Of a DNA stretch of 64,000 nt, positions 47,883-57,599 are shown one piece after another. Every line of letters begins with the position of its first letter. Positions within the stretch are counted from its first letter, which is position 1. Below the pieces are notes generated by a model. The model saw only the letters and a program-made list of their open reading frames with translations, made no database searches and had not been told where the DNA came from. The stretch comes from Neptunomonas japonica JAMM 1380 (GTDB lineage Bacteria > Pseudomonadota > Gammaproteobacteria > Pseudomonadales > Balneatricaceae): positions 2,986,501 to 3,050,500 of the forward strand of contig NZ_AP014546.1 of the NCBI RefSeq assembly GCF_016592555.1, written 5' to 3'. The position numbers were made by a program, and so were the translations under genes.

Positions 47883-49637
47883 TTAATTCTCGAGTGCAGC
47901 ATTTTCAGAAACAGGCTTAGCCAAAACTTTAGCTGCAGGCTGAGGCGTACTGAGCTTTTCCATAACAACAGCAGCATTATCAAACGCAACCAAGCTACCG
48001 CTTGAAAGCACCATCACCTTATCCACCAGCTGTAATAAGTTATTACGATGCGTCACCACAACTAATGTTGAACCAATAGCTTTAAGACTACGAACAGCAT
48101 TTGCCAAGGCCAAATCACCTTCGGTATCAAGGTTCGAGTTAGGTTCATCCAACACAACTAATTTTGGCTCTCCATACAATGCCCTCGCTAATGCGATACG
48201 TTGACGCTGCCCTGCCGATAATAAATGTGCTGTTATTTTTGTGGCATAACCATCAGCCAGCTGCAAAACCATTTGATGCACACCCGCAGCCATAGCAGCG
48301 GCAACTACTTTGTCAGGGTCAACCTGACCAAAACGAGCAATATTTTCACTCACAGTACCTTCAAGCAATTCTATATCTTGAGGAAGGTAACCAATGTGCT
48401 CACCTAAAACTTCACGATCCCACTGCTTCATCTCGGCACCATCAAGACGAATAGCGCCTCTTGTTGTTGGGTATATACCCAGCATGGCGCGGATCAATGT
48501 CGACTTACCAGCCGCACTAGGACCAATAACAGCAACCGACGTCCCCGGCTCAATTTTGAAGCTAATATCCTGTAAAACAGGCTCTGTACTACCTCCCAGC
48601 GCAACAACAACCTTCTTAAACTCAACCAACCCCTGAGGAGGAGGAAGCGGCATCGGAGGCTCTGTCACTTTAGAGTTCTCAAGCAGACTCGTTAAACGCG
48701 TATATGCACTTCTAGCACCCAAAAAGCTTTTCCACGAATTGATAAGCTGATCTATCGGTGCCAGAGCTCGCCCTAACAAGATAGAACCTGCAATCACTGT
48801 CCCGCCAGATATGTCTCCTTGAATAGCCAAATACGCACCCAAACCAAGCATTAACGACTGCATAGTGGTACGAAAGGTCTTTGATACTGTTGTAATCAAC
48901 CCGCCCTGACGGCTCGCCCTCGTTTGTAATTCAAGTAGCTGATCCTGCTTTTGCTGCCAGCGGGCGCGCAAGCGCGGCAACATCCCCATAGCCTCAATAA
49001 CTTCTGAATTACGTAAGTTAAGCTGCGTTTCTTGAGTATTCTCAATATTGAGTTTATTCGCATCTTGAATATCTCTACGTGTGATTCGCTCATTAACGAC
49101 AGCAAGAATAATCAAAAATATAGCGGCAGCCAGCGCGATGCTTCCCATTAAAGGATGGAAAAGATAAACAACACCTAGGTAGATAGGCAACCATGGCGCA
49201 TCAAACAGTGTTAAAAGACTAGCACCACCCAAAAACTGGCGCAGCGTCAATAAATCTGACAAAGGCTGCGCAGTAGCAACACTGCCGCCAGAAGTCAGCG
49301 CCTGATGAAACAGAGAATCAAATACGCGTGGCCCTAGAGTTTTTTCCAACCTGTTACCCGTCACTATTAACACCTGTGACCTAACCCACTCTAACGTTCC
49401 CATCACCAAAAATAGAAAGACCAATAACAGCGTTAGCATTAACAGCGTTGATTCACTGCTGCTCGTTAAAACACGATCATAAACTTCGAGCATGTAGATA
49501 ACAGGTGCCAGCATCAAAATATTGATGCAAAAGCTAAAAACCCCAGTTGATACAAAGGAAGTACGCGAAGCCGATAATGCCTGATATAACTCAGATTTTT
49601 CCACAGATTCTTTTGGGTTGTGTGACTGTGATTTCAT
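47883..49637 (-). CDS. Type I secretion ABC transporter/permease (PrtD-like)
   Basis: A 584-residue fused exporter: six membrane helices (about 30-300) and an ATPase domain with GPSAAGKST, signature LSAGQRQRIALARAL and Walker B KLVVLDEPNSNLD. No C39 peptidase or inactive C39-like domain precedes the membrane part, so it belongs to the PrtD/AprD group that exports C-terminally tagged proteins uncut. It is first in the operon with hlyD. The 273-bp gap before PPK2 should hold the divergent promoters. An outer-membrane partner must be encoded elsewhere. Confidence 0.94.
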   Translation of the reverse strand: MKSQSHNPKESVEKSELYQALSASRTSFVSTGVFSFCINILMLAPVIYMLEVYDRVLTSSSESTLLMLTLLLVFLFLVMGTLEWVRSQVLIVTGNRLEKTLGPRVFDSLFHQALTSGGSVATAQPLSDLLTLRQFLGGASLLTLFDAPWLPIYLGVVYLFHPLMGSIALAAAIFLIILAVVNERITRRDIQDANKLNIENTQETQLNLRNSEVIEAMGMLPRLRARWQQKQDQLLELQTRASRQGGLITTVSKTFRTTMQSLMLGLGAYLAIQGDISGGTVIAGSILLGRALAPIDQLINSWKSFLGARSAYTRLTSLLENSKVTEPPMPLPPPQGLVEFKKVVVALGGSTEPVLQDISFKIEPGTSVAVIGPSAAGKSTLIRAMLGIYPTTRGAIRLDGAEMKQWDREVLGEHIGYLPQDIELLEGTVSENIARFGQVDPDKVVAAAMAAGVHQMVLQLADGYATKITAHLLSAGQRQRIALARALYGEPKLVVLDEPNSNLDTEGDLALANAVRSLKAIGSTLVVVTHRNNLLQLVDKVMVLSSGSLVAFDNAAVVMEKLSTPQPAAKVLAKPVSENAALEN

Positions 49638-49910
49638 AGTTTAACTGGATTCCATACGTTAATCAGGTGAGTGCACATTACTATAAACCTATATTTATTC
49701 AGTACTTTTTTATCAACAGCTTAGCGCCAAAAAAATAACAAACTATATCGAGACTAGAACTGAATACAAAATATTTCTATATTTACCTATCAAAAATGAC
49801 ATTTCGTAACATTTACATCAAATATCACTAATTAAGTGACTCGGATCAAAGGATTTGTCCCTAGAGAGAGGATAATTATTAATCATAAACAATCTTCAAA
49901 GGAGACAATG
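49638..49910. other. Divergent promoter region between T1SS and ppk2
   Basis: AT-rich with several A/T runs; I see no gene. The ribosome site AAAGGAG at 49898-49904 selects ATG 49911 for ppk2. No operator was recognised. Confidence 0.4.
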
Positions 49911-50807
49911 ATGGATGATCTGGTAAAAGCCCCCGCGCAAGAAGCTATTGAAACACTTGAGGCTGCATCTGAGCTGAATGACTCAGCATCAGCAGAACAA
50001 CAAGAAGAAAATAACACCAATACTCAAAAGCGAATCTCCCGCAAAGAGTACGAAGCCACTAAAAAAGATCTGCAAATTGAGCTACTCAAAATGCAGAGCT
50101 GGGCGCGTGAAACCGGAGAGAGAATTGTCATCCTATTTGAAGGTCGTGATGCCGCAGGTAAAGGGGGAACGATCAAGCGCTTTATGGAACACCTAAACCC
50201 TCGTGGCGCTAGAGTTATCGCTTTAGAAAAACCTACCGAAGAAGAAAAAGGTCAATGGTACTACCAGCGTTACGTCAAACACCTTCCAACCAAAGGGGAA
50301 ATTCTGCTGTTTGACCGCTCTTGGTATAACCGAGCCGGTGTTGAAAGAGTTATGAATTTCTGCTCTCCAGCAGAATATCTTGAATTTATGCGCCAAACAC
50401 CTGACTTTGAACGCATGCTGGTTCGTAGCGGTATTAGACTTTATAAATTCTGGTTTTCAGTTAGCCGTGATGAGCAGTTTGAACGATTCCAAGCACGCAA
50501 AGTGGCACCACTGAAGCAATGGAAATTATCCCCAATTGATCTTGCATCACTTGATAAGTGGGATGCATACACAGAAGCAAAAGAAGCGATGTTCTTTTAT
50601 TCTGATACAGCAGATGCTCCTTGGACGGTTATCAAATCAGACGATAAGAAACGTGCACGTATTAATGCCATGCGCTTTGTCTTGAGCTCTCTTCCTTATC
50701 CCAATAAAAATCCGGATATCGACCTAACACCCGATCCACTTATTGTTGGTAATGCACGCGACATTCATGAGCAAGATGAACATATTTTCTTGCCTGACAA
50801 TACATAA
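49911..50807 (+). CDS. ppk2: Polyphosphate kinase 2
   Basis: A 298-residue PPK2 that uses polyphosphate to phosphorylate nucleotides, or makes the polymer in reverse. The Walker A motif is GRDAAGKGG; the lid/Walker B part is LLFDRSWYNRAG; RWKxSPID-type and WTVIKSDDKKRAR motifs follow. About 50 N-terminal residues are acidic and Gln/Asn-rich and appear disordered. An in-frame ATG at 49908 is adjacent, but spacing to AAAGGAG favours 49911. A 75-residue gene follows after 15 bp, so the two are probably co-transcribed. Confidence 0.93.
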   Translation: MDDLVKAPAQEAIETLEAASELNDSASAEQQEENNTNTQKRISRKEYEATKKDLQIELLKMQSWARETGERIVILFEGRDAAGKGGTIKRFMEHLNPRGARVIALEKPTEEEKGQWYYQRYVKHLPTKGEILLFDRSWYNRAGVERVMNFCSPAEYLEFMRQTPDFERMLVRSGIRLYKFWFSVSRDEQFERFQARKVAPLKQWKLSPIDLASLDKWDAYTEAKEAMFFYSDTADAPWTVIKSDDKKRARINAMRFVLSSLPYPNKNPDIDLTPDPLIVGNARDIHEQDEHIFLPDNT

Positions 50808-50822
50808 CACGGAGGTAGAACC

Positions 50823-51050
50823 ATGTCTCAGAAGCAAACGCAGCACTCACATAATGTTGTTGAGTCCTTTAAAGGGAAATTATCAACAGAACTGCAAAGC
50901 CAGATTGGCGACTCGAATTTTTCAGCATTAGAATTGATTGTAGAATCAGCTATCAGCACTGCCGTGCTTGAAGAACTCGAAAAAGCAGCCGACCGTATCG
51001 AGAAACTATCGCATGACATCCGTAATTTTGCCGAAAGTTATGATAGCTAG
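50823..51050 (+). CDS. Small helical protein in the ppk2 operon
   Basis: A 75-residue soluble protein predicted to be nearly all helix (SALELIVESAISTAVLEELE and AADRIEKLSHDIRNFAE). GGAGG lies 8 bp before the ATG. It is 15 bp downstream of ppk2. I recognise no family. An accessory or regulatory role for PPK2 or polyphosphate is a guess from the linkage. Confidence 0.65.
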   Translation: MSQKQTQHSHNVVESFKGKLSTELQSQIGDSNFSALELIVESAISTAVLEELEKAADRIEKLSHDIRNFAESYDS

Positions 51051-51149
51051 ACGATAAAAAAGTGGCTGTTCACAAACCATTTGTGCACAGCCTACATCCC
51101 TCCCCCTTACATTGCATCACGAAAAACCTCCCTGTAAACTTCGCCCCAG

Positions 51150-51285
51150 CCATCCAGGTGCCTCTAATAAGGTTAAACGGGAAGAACGGTGCGTATGACG
51201 CTAGCCATAAAGCCAATACAAAGCCGACACTGCCCCCGCAACGGTAATCGATCCATACAAGATTGAGAGTCCGGATACCGGCCTG
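51150..51285 (+). ncRNA. Cobalamin riboswitch
   Basis: The region contains CAGGTGCC, then GGTTAAACGGGAA, an ACGGTGCG element, the B12-box region ACACTGCCCCCGCAACGGTA and the closing AGTCCGGATACCGGCC. All are in the usual order and spacing for an AdoCbl riboswitch. It lies in the leader of the TonB-receptor gene and should lower its expression when cobalamin is abundant. Confidence 0.95.
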
Positions 51286-51333
51286 CTTCTCATCCAACTC
51301 AATGCGCGGCGGGTGCATACCCTGAGGTTTTAC

Positions 51334-53259
51334 ATGTATCGATTAACACCTATGCTAGCAGTAGTAGCGTTAGCTAATATGCCATCTATTTCTTTTGCCT
51401 CTTCAATAACCAACCAACCCCTTCATATAACGGTATCAGGTACACGTTCATTATTATCAGAAGAGATGTCGGGAAAATCAGTCAACGTCATTACGCACCA
51501 ACAAATCAGCGCGAGTGGTGCTGCCAATATCTTTGAAGCACTGCGCAGTAGCGGCGCAGTCCAGATCACACAAAACTATACAGGTAATAGTAATGATGGC
51601 GTCGTTTCCATGCGTGGCTTTGGAGAAAATACTAGTCAAAACGTATTGATTTTGGTGAATGGCAGACCACTTAACAACCCTACACTAGAAGCCCCCGACC
51701 TCAGTATTATTTCTCTAAATAATGTAGATAGAATTGAAGTACTGCAAGGCAGTGCGGGGGTATTATATGGGCAGAATGCCGTCGGCGGCGTAATTAATAT
51801 CATTACTCGCTCTATTGAAGGCTCAAACGCTCAGATTCAGCTTTCAATGGGCTCATATGACACAGCCAAGTTTTCTGTAGGTTTTGATCAACGTTATGAT
51901 AATGGCCTGGGAGTACGCGTCAACGCGAACAGGAATACAAGTCATGGCTATCGTGATAACAGTGACACTGAGTATGGGCGTGTAAACGCTGGATTATCAT
52001 ATCGCTATAACACAGGTGAAATCGGCATATCACATCAGGTTATCCATGATAATCAACGCTTGCCGGGTTCCTTAAGTGATTATCAAGCTCTTACTAAACC
52101 CCAAGCAACAAACACACCTAACGACTTCTTTAACGCAGACGTTATTGTGAATGAAATAACATTATCTCAATCAGCATCTGAACACTTTTCATTAAATGCA
52201 GAACTCAGCCAAAGAGATAGCAACGGCAAGGGCTACCTCTATGGCAGCAACTCTCGTCAGGACACCCGGGTAAATTCATTTACTCCTCGTATTTCCGCCC
52301 ACTTGCCTACACTTCATGGCGATACAATTCTGACAACAGGATATGACTATCGCGGCAGTGATTTCCAAGCTAATAATGCACTAGGAACAACAAATAGCCG
52401 GCAAGTTTCGCACGCGTTATATGCGCAAGTCATCCACCCTATAAGTGCTCAGGTTTTTGCAACTTTCGGCGCACGAGACACTCGTATAAAAGATAGCAAC
52501 CGTGTCTCCAACAGCGATCACTCAGATTCAGCCTTTGTGAAAGAATTCGCCATTAATTGGAGACCAAAATCTAACCACCAGTTTTTTCTAAGACGTGATG
52601 AGAATGTTCGTTTCGCAGCAATTGAAGAAAATGGTTATACCCTCCCTAACATTAGCTTCCTGAAACCACAAAAAGGAACATCATGGGAGCTCGGCTGGAA
52701 AGGGCGCTATCAACAAACCAAATTAATGCTGAACTTGTACAGATTAGAGTTAAATAATGAGATTTTGTTTGATTCAGCAGCCAATGGCGGTTGGGGAGCG
52801 AACTTAAACTTAGATCGCTCACTTCGCAGAGGTGTTATCCTCAGCGTAGAGCACGCCTTGATGCAGAATATCAACATAGGTGGCACCTACACCTATACCG
52901 ACTCGGAATTATTAGCCGGCTCGTTTAAAGGGAATGAAGTGCCTTTTGTTGCACAACATACACTTAATCTATTTGTGAATTATCGCTTTAATCAGCAATG
53001 GAATCTCTACCTCGATGGGCAATATACTGGCGAACGTTATTTAGCAGGCGATGATGCCAATACATTAAGCAAAACCGACAGTATCGTCCTTATGAATGCC
53101 TCATTAAAATGGCAGCATAACCACTGGACAAGCCAGCTAACTGTTAACAATTTATTCAATGAAAAATATGACGCATATGTAGGTTCCTCTTTTGGCTCTG
53201 CGTACCATTACCCAGCGCCCGAGCGAAACCTACTCTTTAATGTAGGCTATTCTTTTTAA
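51334..53259 (+). CDS. btuB: TonB-dependent cobalamin receptor (BtuB-like)
   Basis: A 641-residue outer-membrane protein from ATG 51334. I prefer this start to the GTG at 51313 because GAGG precedes it and it begins the signal peptide directly (cut after SFA). The plug domain (about 35-150) has EVLQGSAGVLYGQNAVGGVINIITR, positions 51738-51812. A 22-stranded barrel follows, ending in Phe (NLLFNVGYSF). The TonB box is probably near the mature N-terminus (ITVSGT). The cobalamin riboswitch just upstream and the adenosyltransferase gene downstream point to B12 uptake. Confidence 0.88.
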   Translation: MYRLTPMLAVVALANMPSISFASSITNQPLHITVSGTRSLLSEEMSGKSVNVITHQQISASGAANIFEALRSSGAVQITQNYTGNSNDGVVSMRGFGENTSQNVLILVNGRPLNNPTLEAPDLSIISLNNVDRIEVLQGSAGVLYGQNAVGGVINIITRSIEGSNAQIQLSMGSYDTAKFSVGFDQRYDNGLGVRVNANRNTSHGYRDNSDTEYGRVNAGLSYRYNTGEIGISHQVIHDNQRLPGSLSDYQALTKPQATNTPNDFFNADVIVNEITLSQSASEHFSLNAELSQRDSNGKGYLYGSNSRQDTRVNSFTPRISAHLPTLHGDTILTTGYDYRGSDFQANNALGTTNSRQVSHALYAQVIHPISAQVFATFGARDTRIKDSNRVSNSDHSDSAFVKEFAINWRPKSNHQFFLRRDENVRFAAIEENGYTLPNISFLKPQKGTSWELGWKGRYQQTKLMLNLYRLELNNEILFDSAANGGWGANLNLDRSLRRGVILSVEHALMQNINIGGTYTYTDSELLAGSFKGNEVPFVAQHTLNLFVNYRFNQQWNLYLDGQYTGERYLAGDDANTLSKTDSIVLMNASLKWQHNHWTSQLTVNNLFNEKYDAYVGSSFGSAYHYPAPERNLLFNVGYSF

Positions 53260-53311
53260 ATAGCGGCACATAGGGCTGGAAATACCAGCCCTGATTACTC
53301 GGGATAAAAAA

Positions 53312-53881
53312 ATGGCCAATCGACTCACCAAAATCTATACCCGTACCGGCGACAAAGGCGAGACAGGCCTTGCTGATGGCCGGCGTGTATCGAAAACCTC
53401 TGAGCGTATTGAAACGCTGGGAGACATTGACGAACTCAATTCTGTTTTAGGCGTACTGCGAGCGGAATTAACCGCAGAGGACCCAATATCAGCTATCTTT
53501 TTTCAATTGCAGAATGATCTCTTTGACTTAGGTGGTGAGATGGCCATGGCTAATCCCGATTATCATGCGATAACACCTGAAATGATCAGCGAACTAGAGA
53601 ATCACCTTGACGACTTAAATGAGCAATTACCGCCATTAACAGAGTTTATACTACCAGGCGGTAGCCGTAGCGCAGCTTACTGCCACCAAGCAAGAAGCAT
53701 CTGCCGCCGCGCAGAACGCCAAATGATTCGCTTATGCAATGCTGAAGAGCAAAACTCAACAGGAGCAATCTACCTAAACCGCTTATCTGACCTACTCTTT
53801 GTCTGCGCCAGAGTCTTAGCTCGCAGAGCGGGAGCAACGGAAGTATTTTGGCAGCCAAGAAACCAGCCTAAACCAGCCTAA
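53312..53881 (+). CDS. PduO-type ATP:cob(I)alamin adenosyltransferase
   Basis: A 189-residue protein forming a trimeric four-helix bundle: start TRTGDKGETGLADGRR, then VSKTSERIETLGDIDELNS and the late motif GGSRSAAYCHQARSICRRAER (53655-53720). It transfers adenosyl from ATP to cob(I)alamin to form coenzyme B12. It is 52 bp after the TonB receptor and in the same transcript, so the unit combines B12 uptake and activation under the riboswitch. Confidence 0.94.
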   Translation: MANRLTKIYTRTGDKGETGLADGRRVSKTSERIETLGDIDELNSVLGVLRAELTAEDPISAIFFQLQNDLFDLGGEMAMANPDYHAITPEMISELENHLDDLNEQLPPLTEFILPGGSRSAAYCHQARSICRRAERQMIRLCNAEEQNSTGAIYLNRLSDLLFVCARVLARRAGATEVFWQPRNQPKPA

Positions 53882-53911
53882 GACTCTATTATTCAAAGCT
53901 TTCTAGTAACG

Positions 53912-55426
53912 CTATGCCTTATGGGAAAGCGCTATTTTGGATTGAATCACAAACTGGTTAAAACAAGTAAAATCCTTGTCTTCAAGAGGCTTGTCTACGC
54001 GGTCTGCATAAAATAAACCAATAGCTTTGCCGCGTATCACCACAGGAGCAATGACCATTCCACTCGGCCCGACCTCTTTAATAAACGCCGCCGGCAGGCG
54101 CTCTTTCCAGCCCGGTTCATTTAAATCTGACACCAGTAATGTCATCTCTTTTTTAATCACATGATAAAACAAACGCAAGTCTGATTCTTTTCTCTGTGGA
54201 GTAAAAAACTGCTCTAATGATTCCAGAGAATCACCTTCGGCAATTTTCATACCTAACATAAGGGGTGACTGGCGGTATAAACAAAACATAACACGCTCAT
54301 AAGAAGTACAAGCCTTAATCCCTTCAACTACGAGCGATAAGATATCGTGGGCCGACCCTTTTTCTGCGGTTAATTCAGCCAAACGGTTTAAGAAGTACAA
54401 CTGCTTACCCGGGCTCTCATCTCTTTTCTTAGGCGCCTTCACACCAGTACTTTCTGACTCAACCAACTGATTACGCGAATGAAAGAAATAAGCCGTACGA
54501 CGAATACACTCATCTAAACGAGGCTCACCGGTTTCTTGCATGGCAGGAACAAGCCCTTTTAAATCAATACCATACTCTTCAACCATATTTGCAGAGAGCT
54601 TACAGGCATCTTCAAAACAGCTTTCAACATCCTGATCCTGCAATGAAAAATCATCTCTTAACGCAGAACTTAAATGCTCCATGCTTTGTTCATGATTCAA
54701 TTCACCGTATATTTTTTCAATTAGGGTGTGGCTGAAAGAAACCAGTAAATGCTGCTTATGTACTAGATGATCAGACTCTTCAGCTGTCATCTCATCCATC
54801 GTTTTCACTACAGAAGGAGGAAAGCCCCAACTTTGAGCAAGATCTTGCCCAATATCGCTAAACTGTCCACCCAGCGTTGCTAACTGGATACTGCTCCATG
54901 ATTTATCGCCAGCAATCCTGGCCAAACACATCTCTTGATAAACAGCCGGCATCGTACTAGCAATAATGATTTCACCGAGATTGAACAGCAATCCACACAG
55001 AAAGGTCTCTTCTATATCTCGTACGCCTGCTTTAGCCGCTAGCTCTCTTGCCATCGATGCATTAAGGAAAGCACGTAACAATAGTTTTTCTATATTTGAA
55101 TCAGGATACGCCTCTGTAAAGCTCTCGATGAGCTTAAGAGAGATACACAGGTTTTTAATTCGATTAAAACCCAGAAGCACTACAGCACGGGAGATAACCG
55201 TTACGTTTCCCATACCCCGGTTAAACTCCGGCGTGTTAGCAATACGTAGTAATTTGGCAGACAAGTTGGCATCTTTCATCACTGCCATAGCCAACACCAT
55301 CGCATCACTTTCAGGTGAACGACTGAGTTCTTGAATACGGTTCAGTGTTGCACTGAATACAGGTAGGTCTCCTCCATGGCCTAACTGTGTATGGATGTTC
55401 TTTAATGTTTCTTGATATTTAATCAC
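53912..55426 (-). CDS. HDOD and GAF domain signalling protein
   Basis: A 504-residue cytosolic protein. An HDOD domain (about 15-225: LLRIANTPEFNR, GFNRIKNLC and GLLFNLGEI) lacks the catalytic His-Asp of true HD hydrolases. After a linker rich in charged residues (about 300-335), a GAF domain follows (about 340-500, ending DKDFTCFNQFVIQSKIALSHKA). HDOD proteins are linked to signal transduction, motility and biofilm control; the ligand is unknown. It is convergent with the adenosyltransferase gene and is probably monocistronic. Confidence 0.9.
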   Translation of the reverse strand: MIKYQETLKNIHTQLGHGGDLPVFSATLNRIQELSRSPESDAMVLAMAVMKDANLSAKLLRIANTPEFNRGMGNVTVISRAVVLLGFNRIKNLCISLKLIESFTEAYPDSNIEKLLLRAFLNASMARELAAKAGVRDIEETFLCGLLFNLGEIIIASTMPAVYQEMCLARIAGDKSWSSIQLATLGGQFSDIGQDLAQSWGFPPSVVKTMDEMTAEESDHLVHKQHLLVSFSHTLIEKIYGELNHEQSMEHLSSALRDDFSLQDQDVESCFEDACKLSANMVEEYGIDLKGLVPAMQETGEPRLDECIRRTAYFFHSRNQLVESESTGVKAPKKRDESPGKQLYFLNRLAELTAEKGSAHDILSLVVEGIKACTSYERVMFCLYRQSPLMLGMKIAEGDSLESLEQFFTPQRKESDLRLFYHVIKKEMTLLVSDLNEPGWKERLPAAFIKEVGPSGMVIAPVVIRGKAIGLFYADRVDKPLEDKDFTCFNQFVIQSKIALSHKA

Positions 55427-55503
55427 AATAACCCTACTACGAGTGATGTATTAATAGAGTAGTCAATAACAGCGGGTAAGGGAAATCTACACAGCAAAAC
55501 CCG

Positions 55504-56370
55504 CTAATGAGAGCGCACTTTATCTAACAAGTAACATATCTGCCGCAACCCTTGAACGCTTCGCAATGTAGGGCGATTAACTAGGTCAGCATTGAGTGTA
55601 TACAAATGCTGATGACGAACAGCTGAAATTTCTGGCCACACCTTCCATCGTTCTTGCCAATTAATCGGTGTCCCCTGCTCTGGCACTAAAATAACCTCGG
55701 GGCTCAATACAACAATACTCTCAACACTCGTTTGTGGGACAACCTCCGTTTGGTTAGCAAAAAGATTGCGGCCACCACACAAAGTGATCATTTCATTAAT
55801 CATCTGCTGCTTATTGGCTGTCATCAATGGTTCGTACCACAACTGATAGAAAACAGAGACAGTGCGCTTATTCCGATAAAGCGAAGTCGCTTTCTCAACA
55901 TCTGCGTTAAATGCAGCAATGAGCGGAGCGGCCACCTCCGACTGCTGCGTTAAAACCGCTAAATCAGACAGCGTCTTACTCACACCCAACAATGACTGGC
56001 TAGACGCCCGATAAACCACCACACCTAAAGACTCCAACAAAGCGAGAACTTCGATAGGGCTCCCACTATCCCACGCCACGACTAAATCAGGCTGAAGTGC
56101 CAAAATAACTTCAGCACTAATCTCCTCAGCGCCACCAATACGAGGAATGGATAGCGCTTCTTTAGGGTAGTCGCTGTATTCAACCGTTGCGATAATCCGC
56201 CTACCGACACCGAGCGAAAACAGCTGCTCTGTTAAATGAGGTGCTAGCGTAACAATTCGCCTAGCAGGCTGCTCTAGCGATACTTGTCGCCCCGCATCAT
56301 CCTCTACAGACAAGGCTTGCGCAGTAAGCGAAACGAGAATTAACACAAGCGCAGCAAATGGATAAAACAC
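55504..56370 (-). CDS. BtuF-like periplasmic cobalamin-binding protein
   Basis: About 289 residues. An N-terminal signal peptide (FYPFAALVLILVSLTAQA) is followed by a helical-backbone metal/cobalamin-binding lobe: VTLAPHLTEQLFSLGVG, PDLVVAWDSGSP and a second lobe with QTSVESIVVLSPEVILVPEQG. The start is uncertain. A frame extension to 56421 begins with TTG; I used the GTG at 56370, which begins the signal peptide. The ABC partners (BtuCD) are not visible. The gene is not next to the riboswitch unit, but belongs to the same process. Confidence 0.85.
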   Translation of the reverse strand: MFYPFAALVLILVSLTAQALSVEDDAGRQVSLEQPARRIVTLAPHLTEQLFSLGVGRRIIATVEYSDYPKEALSIPRIGGAEEISAEVILALQPDLVVAWDSGSPIEVLALLESLGVVVYRASSQSLLGVSKTLSDLAVLTQQSEVAAPLIAAFNADVEKATSLYRNKRTVSVFYQLWYEPLMTANKQQMINEMITLCGGRNLFANQTEVVPQTSVESIVVLSPEVILVPEQGTPINWQERWKVWPEISAVRHQHLYTLNADLVNRPTLRSVQGLRQICYLLDKVRSH

Positions 56371-56537
56371 GGTGGTCAACTCATAGAGGATTGAAATATA
56401 AGAATAACCTAGAACTGACAAAGCCGCCTAGCGCTACTCCAGTTATAACTATCAACAAAGATAATTATCAACCGACATCACGATAAACGGCTTTCATTAG
56501 TACACGATATTACAGCCGCGCTATAAGTTGCTCAGCT

Positions 56538-57521
56538 CTACTTATTAAGATCAACAATCGTTCGGCCTTGAATCTTACCATTCACAATTTTCTCGGCGTA
56601 TTCAGGCACATCATCCAAGCCAATAACCTGACTGATTTCACCCAACGCTACAGCGGGTAAATCTGTTTGTAAGCGATTCCATGCTTGTGTTCTACGCTCG
56701 ATAGGACACATCACTGAATCGACACCTTGCAAGCGTACGTTACGCAAAATAAATGGCATGACGGTTGTTGGCAGTTTAAAGCCTCCCGCTAAGCCACAAG
56801 CGGCAACCGTAGCGTTATAATCAGCTTCAGCCAGTATTCTTGCCAGCATTGCATCACCGACCGTATCAATACCACCCGCCCAACGTTGACGCTCAAGTGG
56901 ACGGGCTTTTTCACTCATCTCTTCACGCGTTAAAATAGTCGTTGCACCCAAGCCACGCAGGTAACCTTCAGTTTCTGCTCGGCCCGTAATCGCAGCCACT
57001 TCGTAACCCAGCTTTGCCAAAATAGCCACAGCAACTGAGCCCACACCACCCGCGGCACCTGACACAACAACCGGCCCTTTATCTGGCGTAACACCGCCTT
57101 CTTCGAGTGCCATTACACACAACATCGCCGTAAGGCCCGCCGTTCCTATAGACATAGATACTTCAGGCGCCATACCTGTTGGTAGCGGTACTAACCATTC
57201 AGATTTAAGGCGTGCTTTTTGTGACAAACCACCCCAGAAACGCTCACCCACGCTCCAACCAGTGAGTACAACTTGATCACCCGCTTTATAAGTATCGCTA
57301 TTACTTTCTGCCACTGTGCCGACTAGATCGATACCCGGCACCATCGGGAATTTGCTAACAATTTTGCCTGTTCCGGTAATCGCCAAACCATCTTTGAAGT
57401 TAATGGATGAATAATCAACATCAACTAATACATCTTCATCAGGCAGATCGCTGACATCCAACGTTTTAATCTCGGCAACCGTTTTACCGTCTACTTGATC
57501 CAGAACCAGTGCTTTAAACAT
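56538..57521 (-). CDS. acuI: Acrylyl-CoA reductase AcuI (YhdH-type quinone oxidoreductase)
   Basis: A 327-residue medium-chain dehydrogenase/reductase without structural zinc. The start MFKALVLDQVDGKTVAEIK, the substrate-site motif YSSINFKDGLAITGTGKI and the Rossmann motif GAAGGVGSVAVAILAKLG fit AcuI/YhdH. AcuI uses NADPH to reduce acryloyl-CoA to propionyl-CoA and protects marine bacteria in DMSP use (known). AGGGG lies seven bases before ATG 57521; a GTG just before it also fits. No dmd or dddP genes are in view. Confidence 0.9.
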   Translation of the reverse strand: MFKALVLDQVDGKTVAEIKTLDVSDLPDEDVLVDVDYSSINFKDGLAITGTGKIVSKFPMVPGIDLVGTVAESNSDTYKAGDQVVLTGWSVGERFWGGLSQKARLKSEWLVPLPTGMAPEVSMSIGTAGLTAMLCVMALEEGGVTPDKGPVVVSGAAGGVGSVAVAILAKLGYEVAAITGRAETEGYLRGLGATTILTREEMSEKARPLERQRWAGGIDTVGDAMLARILAEADYNATVAACGLAGGFKLPTTVMPFILRNVRLQGVDSVMCPIERRTQAWNRLQTDLPAVALGEISQVIGLDDVPEYAEKIVNGKIQGRTIVDLNK

Positions 57522-57599
57522 CACAAACCCCTATTTGTCTTACAATTTAACAAATAATAACATCGCTGCTTATAAAAATACTACACCGTTGTTCAATTT

